From positions 48,531,795 through 48,595,794 of the forward strand of contig NC_053142.1 in NCBI RefSeq assembly GCF_016808335.1: DNA of 64,000 bases. Direction: 5' to 3'. The first letter of the stretch is position 1; the number at the start of each line of letters is the position of its first letter. Below, one piece after another: positions 53,401 to 63,145 of this stretch. The notes below the pieces were generated by a model. The model was not told the DNA's origin and did not search any database. It was given only the letters and a program-made list of their open reading frames with translations. The stretch is from Panicum virgatum. Taxonomy: Eukaryota > Streptophyta > Magnoliopsida > Poales > Poaceae. A program made the position numbers and the translations under genes.

Positions 53401-56400
53401 TTTAGCCTAGAATATGCGTTTTAGCTCCGTTTTAGGCGTTCTTTATATCCACACGATCGTTGTAACGCGTAGAATAGTTTTAGACTAGTTTAGTGTGCTG
53501 TTTTCATGTATTGTTGTACTGTTTATTAGTGTTAGCCTTCGTTTGCTTGTATGTTTATGTTGTGTACTTTTTTTGGCCATGTGATCGTGAGTAGACGTTG
53601 ATCCATCTGAGGAGCCCCAGTACCAGTACCCGTAGCAGCCGTCTTTCGAGCACTTTGAGCAGCAGCAGGAGCAGTACGAGGAAGGCAAGTATAACATGAA
53701 CAACACCTATCACTTTTAAATACATTTTCATGCTGCATTTAATACTATATACCTATAAGGATTTCCTAGCCACTTTATATCCTTTATATATATCCTTTGG
53801 GGTTGCATTTTGGTTAGTTGTGCTAGGTGCCGCGCTATAACACATAATGGTCCTTGTTAATTAATTTGATTAATGGTATATGCAACTTAATTCTGAGAGT
53901 GGCACTCTGTGTGGCTTGAGTGGCTCACTTCTCGTTAAAATTGGTTTTTGTTAGAAACATGGTTTAGGGGGCCAGCACGGTGCTTACTGCCTGGTTGGCC
54001 ACTCTCCATAAGGACCGGTTCATAGAGCGACAACCTGGGACAACAGTGCTACCACAAGACTGGAATGGGACGGTCTTGGCTTACTAATTAGGCCATCTTG
54101 GTTCGGGAGTAACTTACCGACGGGGCAAGAGGGGAGTCGAGCCTCAATGGTGCCCAGGCTACGAGGCTTGGTGTGCGTACCCCTCGAGGTGGGTACCATC
54201 GTTGCATTGCCTGAATCCTTAGCGGTTACACCTTACCAACGTGTCCTTTGTAACGGCCTCGTAGTGAGTTTGCTAGTCATGTCACCTAAGGAAGTGTGAT
54301 GAACAACTGGCGTAGCTCACGACTTGTGGGTAAAGATGTGCAACCTCTGCAGAGTGTAAAACTGGTATACTAGCCATGCTCACGGTTATGAGCGGCCCAG
54401 ATCCTCCTTTTGATTAGTGGGGTTATCTCCTTCCGACGAGGGAGGTGCCTCCCGGGGTTACCTTGGCTTGGTTCAGTTTGGTTCTCAGTAGTTCCATAGT
54501 TAATTCTGATTAATTACTATGTAACTGGGTTAATGGTAATTCATCAACTCGTAGTAAATAGCTTTAATAAAAATTTGCCAACACTTAAAAACTAATGCAG
54601 TCAGTCAGCTAACCTTAGAGCCTCATAGTTTGTGTTATACTTGTTGAGTACAAGTTGTGTACTCACACTTGCCTCTTCTCTACTTTTTCCTCTTGGATAC
54701 TCTACTGCTACTCAAGTCCTGCCGACGCGAGGGAGTTTGCTCAGCGCTTTCAGGACTACGAGGACTTCTAGGCGTTCGTCTCCCAGTCGACGTCCCTGTG
54801 GCGCCCTGCTCAGCTTCGGAGAGCTTTTATCGTATTTGTACTTCGCTTCCGCTGTATCAGACATTTTTGTCATTATTGTAATAAATAACCTTCGTATTCG
54901 CTTTATTATATCTTTTTACGTGATATGTGCTGTGATATACTGTTCATTCTGTTGTATATACGTGTGACTTGATCCTGGCACGTATATGATTGCTCGGTTT
55001 ATGTCCTTTTATAAACCGGGTGTTACACCAACCCATCCCAAAAGAAACACTAGTTGTGTGACCACACCGTAACTCGCCCAGTACCGTGGGCATGGCTATT
55101 CGAATAGGTTCTTAACTCTGCAGAGGTGTGCAACTTTACCCACAAGTGGGGTACCGCAACTCGATCACCTTAGTGTCGGTGCAGATCCCAACAAAGCCAT
55201 TACCCACCTTAGATAGACCTGACTAGCCATCACGGGATCCCCAAGGGGTCATCGACCTATCATCGAGGTATAACCGGGGCATAAGTCACACAGAGCATAT
55301 CCCTTCTCCTTAGTCACCCGTTGCTCTCAGCTCTCCTGATGGCTATCAGACTAACTAGTGGGGTTTATGCTAAGCCGTTGCCCATTCAACGGTCGAGTGG
55401 TTTGCACGATAGTGGAGTTAGGTGACATGACACACCAACTCGGTCTTTAGTGGTGACAAGATGGATATCTCCCTTCCTTGCTCTGCCACACAGGCACAAG
55501 CACACCAATCGGCAAATCACACAGAAATGCCATCCATCCCGTCTAAACTCATCTTTTGAAATACCACATTTTTCGCTTCCCACACACGCACACGTTTTCT
55601 TTATAAAAACAAGTTGCATAAGGTCCTAAGCGTTCTAGCATCGATTAACGTCCAAGCAAAATCTGACATTAATCTAGGTGGTCAAGGAATGGTCATAACA
55701 AATCAAGGGGTGGCTATCCAACCGTGTTTTCAGCAAGCAAAATATATGCAATTTTATAAAACAGGCCAATGGGTTGTGTTTATAAAAACTAGGACAAAAG
55801 TATGCAACAAAGGGTGGGATTGAACTTCCGTCTTCGAATCCTTCCGGGAGTTCCTGATCGAAGTGCTGTCCTTCGGGCTCAGGGTTGCGGAACTGGTCCT
55901 CGTTCGCTGGCTAGAAGGGAGGGGGTTATGGGCAAAAGTGCCCTGTCTCCTTCCTCCCCTCGCGCTGAAGAACAGGGGAGGGGGACAACGCTCACCGGCG
56001 GCGGCCAATTTGGCCGTCCAGGGCCATGGCGGCGGCCGGGAGCGAGGGGGAAAGGAGGAGGGAGGTGCAGGGAATTGATTCCCTGTCTCACCTCGGGTGG
56101 AGGTGGCGTGTGGCGGCCTGGCCACGGCGGCCAGCGGCAGCAGCGCTGCAGCTGAGGAGATGGGGTTGGGGTGGCGGTGTGGCTCGTGGTGGTGGGTGTG
56201 GTGCTCGGGGGGGCTCTTTATAGCCGAGGAAAGGCGGTGGGGGTGGGGTGCGCTGGTGACGGCTTGGCGGGCGGCGCGGGGCGGAGTAATGGCGCTCGGC
56301 GCGAGCGGCGAGGCACGCACTGGTGACGCGACGCCACGGCCAGGCGTCGAGCGGCGCAGGCATCGCTGTACGAGCACAGCAAGGTGGCAGCGGCGGTGGT

Positions 56401-57279
56401 GGGGCGTCGCACGTGGGAGGGCAGGGCACCAGCGGCGGGCGGCGCGTGTAGCCCTGCTCGCGGAGTGACGAGCAGCGCGGCGGTGATGGCGGCCCTGTGG
56501 CGTGCGCGTGGAGCGCGTGGGGGCGGCCAGGTGCGGGCATGTGCACGCGTGGCGAGGAGCAGGGTCGGGAGCAGCGGCGTCGCGGCGGGCGGCGCGGGTA
56601 CGGCTCGGCGAGTGGTGCGGGCACGCGGTGCACGCGCGAGCGGGGAAAGTCGGTGGGCGGTGTGTACGTGTGCGGGTGGGCCGGTGCTGCAGCGCACATG
56701 GCTTGGTGCGCCGTGGCGCGGCAAGCGAGTGCACACGCACGCATGTGCACGGCCCGGGGTCGGCTTGGCGCGACGCGGTGCTCGGCGAGGGAGGGGGAGC
56801 AGGTGCACGGGTGCTGCGGCGAGCGCGTGCGCAGGCAGGCCGAGAGCGGGGCGTGTGGGGCAGGCGGCTGCGGCGAGCGTGGAGGAGGGGTGGCACGGCG
56901 AGCAATGCTCAGGGAAGGAGAGAGGAAGGGGAGGGGGAGGGGGGAGAAAAGAAAAAGAAAAGGAAAAATGGAGGAAGGGAAAAAGAAGAAAAAGAAGGAG
57001 AAAAGAAAAGGGAAAAAGGGAGGGGAAACGGGCGCTCGCCGGCGGGATTCACGGCGGCCGCTGTGACCCGGTCGGCCACGCGCAACATTGTGTGTGCGCG
57101 CGGATGAGGCCACAGGAAAAAGATCGGGGTTGGGAATCGGACGTTTGGAACGGAGTGAGGGATTCCGGGAAAATGGGATTCAGGGTCTAAGAGGATTTAG
57201 AGCTCAATGAAGAAAGAATTTAGAAAAAAAACAAATTTTTAGTGAGCGATTTAATTGGTAGATTTTTCAGGATGTCACA
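50488..57279 (-). repeat. 3' LTR of the Gypsy element (2.9 kb, interrupted)
   Basis: Minus strand from TGTGACATCCTGAAAA (57279) to GGGGACGCTTCA (50488). Without the inserted solo LTR and duplicated CCAAC it is about 2860 bp. The part at 55900-57100 is strongly GC/purine-rich with overlapping long frames on both strands, which are composition artefacts. The partner LTR is not visible. Confidence 0.82.
51101..55027 (+). mobile_element. 3.9-kb solo LTR inserted in the Gypsy LTR
   Basis: TGTAACACCC...GGGTGTTACA ends with the 5-bp duplication CCAAC at 51096-51100 and 55028-55032. No gag or pol is inside. A GC-rich, Pro/Ala-coding-like block at 51400-53060 is followed by AT-rich sequence, like the 13618-17646 solo LTR read on its minus strand. 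It is in the opposite orientation to its host element. It is the innermost of the nested insertions. Confidence 0.88.
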
Positions 57280-57293
57280 AACCTACCCCACTT
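57280..57293 (-). other. Polypurine tract of the Gypsy element
   Basis: Minus-strand AAGTGGGGTAGGTT directly before the 3' LTR start. This is the usual plus-strand primer position and sequence type for this family. Confidence 0.8.
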
Positions 57294-57299
57294 AAAATG

Positions 57300-58618
57300 A
57301 ATCTCGTCCTCGAGATTTGGCTGGTTCCTAAAGAGGTGGGGAAACTCCTTCTTCAGAGTGTTTCGCGTTCCCACATAGCCTCTTCTACTCCGTGTCTGCT
57401 CCACTGGACTCTACAGATCCGTACTTCGGAGTTTCTGGTTCTCCTGGTGACAGTGTCCGAGATCTTGACCGGTATTTCCTAGTATCGCAGGTCTGGCTGT
57501 AGATCTATCGTTTCTACGGGCACGTGTTCTGCCTCGGGTACCCTCAAACACCTTCTTAATTGCGAGACGTGAAACACTGGGTGTATATCCGACATTTCTT
57601 CTGGTAGCTCCAGTCGGTACGCTACGGCTCCGACTTTCTTCAGAACTCGGTACGGTCCAATGTACCGAGGGTCCAAATTTCCTTGTACCTGAAACCTCCG
57701 GGTCCCTCGAATGGGCGAAACCTTCAGATAGACGAAATCTCCCGGGTTGAGATTTACTTCCCGTCTTTTCTTGTCTGCGTAGCTCTTTTGTCGAGACTGG
57801 GCGGCTTTCAACTTCTCATGGATTTCTGCTACTCTTTCCTCGGCTTCTTTTATGAGAGCTGGTCCGACCAATGAACGTTCTCCCTCTTCTGACCACATTA
57901 GAGGGGTTCTGCACTTTCTCCCATAGAGAGCTTCAAACGGCGACATACCTAGACTCGCTTGATAACTGTTGTTGTACGAAAATTCTGCATAGGGTAAACT
58001 TTGTTCCCAATCCTTGCCATAGGTAAGGACACATGCCCTCAACATATCTTCCATAATCTAATTCACCCTTTCAGTCTGGCCATCTGTTTGCGGGTGATAA
58101 GCGGAGCTGAAATCCAATTTTGTGCCCATGGCTTTATGCAAACTCTTCCAAAACCTAGAGGTGAATTGGGTCCCTCTATCTGAGACGATTCGGCTGGGCA
58201 CACCATGTAACTTCACTATGTTCTCCACATAGAGCTTGGCTAGATTTTCCCCGCCGTAGTTGGTTCGTACGGGTATGAAGTGAGCCGCTTTAGTGAGTCG
58301 GTCTACTATTACCCATATAGAGTCATGTCCTTTCTGGGTTCTGGGCAAACCCACTACAAAATCCATTCCTATCTCATCCCATTTCCAAACCGGGATGGGT
58401 AGGGGTTGCAACAAACCTGCTGGCTTTTGATGTTCGGCCTTGATCCTCTGACAAGTATCACAACGGGCGACAAATTGTGCAATATCCGCCTTCATTCCCT
58501 TCCACCAATATTTTTGTCTTAAGTCCATATACATTTTGGTGGATCCTGGGTGGATGGAGTAGGCCGAGTTATGGGCTTCATTCATGATTATTTGCCTGAA
58601 GTCTCCTTTCTGGGGCAC
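57300..58618 (-). pseudogene. Gypsy integrase and chromodomain
   Basis: Minus strand. Zinc-binding HHCC region (HPGSTKMYMDLRQKYWW, CDTCQRIKAEH), then integrase core with GMDFVVGLPRTQKGHDSIWV, IVSDRGTQFTS and DGQTERVN. A TAG at 58057-58055 follows, and the C-terminal part continues MEDMLRACVLTYGKDWEQSL, PFEALYGRKCRTPL, KVSPIRGTRRFQ and HPVFHVSQLRRCL. A second TAG at 57481-57479 separates this from a chromodomain-like stretch (EIPVKISDTVTRRTRNSEVR, then VQWSRHGVEEAMWERE), which shifts frame near 57370. The chromodomain would target insertion to marked chromatin in a functional relative. Confidence 0.87.
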
Positions 58619-58625
58619 ACAAATC

Positions 58626-60016
58626 CTATTCTTTATACCATAACGTTTCCTTATTATCCACTCTAAAGTCCGGTGCCTTATTTTCTCCAGTCTGCCTCCG
58701 GATTTCCATCAGCCCCTTGTCCAAACTTTGTGCCTTTCTGATTCTGTCCTCTAGTGTGGGTTGGACGTTCAGCACTTGGCTGGAGCCTCGAGGGACGATG
58801 TGCACATTTAACCGTGCCATTTCCTCTCGCAAATGCTCATCCTTGGGCCCATAGGATTTCCGGCTTAGGGCATCGGCTACCACGTTTGCTTTTCCGGGGT
58901 GGTAATGGATTTCCAAGTTATAATCCTTAACCAATTACAGCCATCTTCTTTGCCTTAAGTTCAAATCCGGCTGGGTGAAGATATACTTCAGGCTCTTATG
59001 GTCGGTATAAACCTCGCACTTATTTCCAATCAAATAATGTCTCCAAATTTTAAGGGCATGCACTACGGCTGCAAGTTCCAAATCATGGGTTGGATAATTC
59101 TGCTCATGCGGCCTGAGTTGGCGAGAAGCATATGCAACAACTTTCCCGTCTTGCATCAGTACACAACCCAATCCTTGTCGGGATGCATCACAATAGATGA
59201 CAAAATCCCGATGAATGTCCGGTATGGTCAGCACTGGGGTGGTCATCAACCTATTCTTCAATTCTTGAAAACTCCTCTCACATGACTCTGTCCAGGTGAA
59301 TTTCTTCTCCTTCTTGAGCAGCTCTGTCATGGGCCGGGCTATCTTGGAGAATCCTTCAATGAATCTCCGATAATACCCAGCTAATCCAAGAAAACTTCTG
59401 ATTTCACTAACATTGGTTGGTTACTGCCAGTTGGAAACTGCTTCGACTTTCTTGGGGTCCACTGCTACTCCTTCTGCGGTCAGAATGTGACCAAGGAAAG
59501 CTACTTTCTCCAGCTAGAATTCACATTTACTGAACTTGGCATATAACATGTGTACTCACAATTTTTCCAGTACTACCCGCAGATGTTGCTCGTGCTCCTG
59601 AATACTCTTCAAGTAAATAAGTATGTCGTCGATGAAGACTACGACAAACTTATCTAACTCGTCTATAAATACCTTGTTCATGAGGTTCATGAAATAAGCC
59701 GGTGCATTTGTGAGTCCAAAGGACATCACGGTGAACTCAAACTGTCCGTAGCGGGTGACAAAAGCTGTCTTTGGAATATCGCTTTCTCTGATCTTAAGCT
59801 GAAAATATCCTGACCTTAGATCAATCTTGGAGAAGTACTTGGCTCCTTTTAGTTGATCAAAAAGGTCATCAATCCTGGGAAGGGGGTACTTATTCTTGAT
59901 GGTAACTTCGTTCAGCGCCCGGTAGTCCACACACAACCTCATACTCTCATCCTTCTTCTTGACAAATAGGACTGGGGCTCCCAAGGCGACGAGCTTGGTC
60001 TGATGAAGCCAATTCA
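58626..60016 (-). pseudogene. Gypsy reverse transcriptase and RNase H
   Basis: Minus strand. Reverse transcriptase (60016-59400) has [49 protein letters not shown] and the catalytic FIDDILIY. It is then broken by TGA (near 59558), TAG (near 59516) and TAA (near 59423). RNase H (59330-58935) has [40 protein letters not shown] and [17 protein letters not shown], ending at a TAA. The linker to integrase (KDYNLEIHYHPGKANVVADA) is open to 58626, where the frame shifts. Confidence 0.87.
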
Positions 60017-61882
60017 TTATAATTCTTCCAGTTGCTTCTTTAACTCTGCCAATTCGGAGGCTGCCATGCTATAGGGTCTTTTGGCTATAGGGGCGGTTCC
60101 AGGGACAAGGTCGATGACAAACTCTATGTCCCTATCTGGTGGCATTCCAGGGAGTTCCTCCGGGAAAACATCTGGGTACTCATTTACTACTGGGACTTCT
60201 TCTAAGGACTTGGCTTCCATGCTAAACACCGTTGGGTTAGATCCACTTTCCCGGGTATGGCAGGTTACTCGTACTCCTTCTGGGTTCGTTAGGTGTACCA
60301 CTTTGTCAGTACAACCTATGAGACCGTTGTGTCGGCTTAGCCAGTCCATTCCAAGGATCACGTCTATCCCCTTAGACTTAAGTACTACTAAGTCTGCTAA
60401 AAATTCTACCCCACTTAAATTGATCCTTACACGTAGAAAACCCAGTTGACACTTGATGTCACCTCCAGGCGTCCGGGTTATTAGGGGTGTTTTTAGCAGT
60501 ACTGTAGGTATGTTGTGTTTTTCCACAAAACTTGAGGATATGAACGAGTGTGATGCTCCCGAATCAAATAGTACTGTCGCAAGAGCTAAGCTGACTAGGT
60601 ACTCACCGAGCACTACGCCCTGAGCTCCTTGAGCCTCCTGCGCGTTGATGTGGTTGACACGGGCTCGTCCAAATGACTGCTGGGGCTGCCTCATCTGCTG
60701 GCTGTTATTGTTGGTGTTGTTGTTGCGGATGGGCACTCGGTTGGCACCTAACAGAACTGGCCTTAGTCCATTTACTGTGTTGGAGAAGGCTGACGTAGCC
60801 AACTTGTTCTTGGCATAGGGGCAATTAGTGATGAAATGCCCTATCTCACGGCAGTTGAAACAGGCCCTAACATTGCTGTTGTTGGTGGTGACCTGGCTTG
60901 CATTACTCTGCGGGGCCTTCATGGTGCTCTGGCTCCTGAACTGTGTGTGCGAGGCCTGTGGGCCTGTCACCTGAGATTGAGTCCTATACTGCATTGGGGT
61001 CTGGGATCTTGGTGTAGTGTAGCTGAAGCTTCTTGGTTTCTGGAAGCGATCCTGCTGGCGGGACTTGCTTTCCAGAAACTTGCGCTTGTTATCCTTCCTT
61101 TCGTCAATTTTGGCCCTCTCTGTAAGAATTGTTTTGTTCATCAGAGTGTTGAAGTCAGGGTAGATCTGAGGGGTAAGTAAGGTCCGGAGTTCTGGGTTCA
61201 GTCCCTTCTTGAACATATCCTGTTTCTTTTCATCATCGTTAACTTCCTCTGGTGCATACCGGGCCAGCTCCATGAACTGATGGGTGTACTCTTCCACCGA
61301 CATACTTCCTTGCTGTAGTGCGCGGAACTCATCCGCCTTGCGCTTCATGGTGGCCGAGGGAATATGGTAGCGGCGGAATTCCTTCACAAACTCCTTCCAA
61401 GTGATGGTGGAGGCATCTTCGGCAGCAGCGCAGTAGTTTTCCCACCAGGCTAAGGCAGTCCCGGTGAGTTGGTGGGCTGCCAGAAGGACCTTGTCTCGAT
61501 CCTGGCATTCGAACGGCTCGAGCTTCCTCTAAATTACACGAAGCCAGTCGTCTGCATCCAAGGGGTTGCTGGATCCAGCAAAGGTGGGCGGCTTGGTTCT
61601 CAGAAAAGCAGTCAGCTTGTCGTTCATGGTTTGCTCCCGTGGCCGCTTGTTAACGAGTGCATTGGCCAGTGTCTCCAATATGAGGGTCTGGTTGTGGATT
61701 ATCTGTGCCAAGTCTCCGAGAGGTGGTGGTGGGGGCAGTGGCACTTCTCCTTGATTTTCTCCTCAGTTCTGGCTCACTTCCTGCTCTACCAGAGGAGGAA
61801 TCTGCCCATTAGGCTGTGCTTCTGCATCAGCGGCTGCAAGGTTCCGGATGCGGGAGGCCCTGGTAACACTTCGGGAAGCCAT
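60017..61882 (-). pseudogene. Gypsy gag and aspartic protease
   Basis: Minus strand. ATG at 61882 opens MASRSVTRASRIRNL, followed by a TGA near 61767 and a TAG near 61530. The main open part (61387-60017) contains the retrotransposon gag domain (ELARYAPEEVNDDEKKQDMF, NPELRTLLTPQIYPDF), a CCHC zinc knuckle CFNCREIGHFITNC, a Gln/Asn-rich linker and the protease active site VLFDSGASHSFIS (about 60560), with GIDVILGMDWLSRHNG. The order is normal for a chromovirus. The end at 60017 runs into the RT start by a frame change. Confidence 0.88.
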
Positions 61883-62148
61883 CTATAGGTGGGGTAGATC
61901 GGGGTTAAGATTATGTGATGTTTAAGTTGTTTAATTCGTATTTCTGAAATGGTAGAATCTACCTTCTGCCGGTAAGCACACAACTAACAAGCACACAAAC
62001 ATAGCAAGCAACAAGCACACACAACTTTATTACTGCAAGGGAGGGTACAACACGGGCAAGACTAGAACGTGTACTACACGTCCGAGTACAGGTTCACACT
62101 TCAGGGTACAACTTGGAAGGGTACAATACTAGGGTGGCGTCGGGAATT
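61883..62148 (-). other. Leader between ORF0b and gag
   Basis: Non-coding spacer with repeated TTGTGTGC/TTGCTTGC-like motifs at 61975-62025. No feature recognised. Confidence 0.4.
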
Positions 62149-63008
62149 CTACTCGCGGGGCGAGACTTCTTCTGGGACGGAGTGTGCGAGTAGTCCTTGC
62201 TTGCTGTCCTCTAGGTTTCCATTTGCCAGGGGTGGCGTAGGAGCTTCTCTTTCACCGACGGCAGTAGACCTTTCAGGGTTCTCGGGTGGGGATTGTGGGG
62301 TTATCACGAGTGGCCCCCATCCTATGACGGGCGTCCCGAGTAGAACATGGTCTTCCCCAATTGCCGGGATTGGCGTTCCACTTATGGTCCATTCTTGCAT
62401 ACGCCGGTCTCGAGCTTGCCTGAGGCTCTCCTGAGCAACTGCTTCACTGCTGACCACGGCTGCGATTCTTGCCTTGGCTTGGGCTGCCCGTATCTATTGC
62501 AGTCTCACCGCGAGCTCTGCTTGTTCGGCTCGGTGGACTTGCTCCCTCAGGATGTTGGCTTGCTCGTTAAAGAGCTGATCCAAGGAGGCTAGGTAAGTAG
62601 CCACTTGGTACAGGGGGTCTTCTTCATGGCAGCGCCGTTCCAGACTTCTCATGCGTGCTTCCCAAACTGGGGTTCTGATGCCGGCGGAAAGAACCTCATT
62701 GGTGTGGAAGCGAGGTGTCTTTCAAAAATCCAGCACAGGTAGCGCAGTGCCTTCCTGATGGACAAGGGATAAGTGTCTTGGTGCCTAAATCCTGTAGCAG
62801 TCACTCGCCATGGCTGGATGTCGAGGTAGCGATTACTTCTGGCGATGACTAGGATCACCCTGCAGCAGAGAGTGTCATGATGCTCGTACTCTCTGCTGTA
62901 GTACCTTGGGCGTTCTGTAATGCTAAGGCTTTCCAGGGCGTTGATCAAGAGGCTGAGGAAGCCAGGTGCAACTTGGCAATTGCCCTGGGTCCATCCTTCC
63001 TCAGCCAT
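62149..63008 (-). pseudogene. ORF0b: second coiled-coil ORF upstream of Gypsy gag, broken
   Basis: Minus strand. ATG at 63008 (MAEEGWTQGNCQVAPGFLSL) follows a TTTTCAG, so a splice-acceptor-joined start is possible. The N-terminal domain (CCRVILVIARSNRYLDIQPW, TGFRHQDTYPLSIRKALRYL, TPMRFFPP) matches ORF0a. A one-base shift near 62680 moves on to an ARMRSLERR segment and a heptad-like region (YLASLDQLFNEQANILREQV) that again matches ORF0a. After a TAG near 62496 the frame continues to a Pro-rich tail ending at 62149. No enzymatic motif was recognised. Extra ORFs upstream of gag are known from some grass Gypsy families, but their function is unknown. Confidence 0.65.
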
Positions 63009-63145
63009 CTGAAAACAAAGATAGGGTGAACAATCTTGCACAATTATTTGAGGTACACAAATGGATTTGTGAGTAGATGATATTTATTATTGCAACATGG
63101 TGGGATACAGACTTCATGGATACACGATTATCATGGATACTCCTA

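Noticed and set aside
55754..57190. ORFs of 268-383 codons on both strands
   Set aside because: Inside the GC- and purine-rich part of the Gypsy LTR; low-complexity in all frames, no domain.
57683..59285. Plus-strand ORFs over the Gypsy pol
   Set aside because: Antisense shadows of reverse transcriptase, RNase H and integrase.
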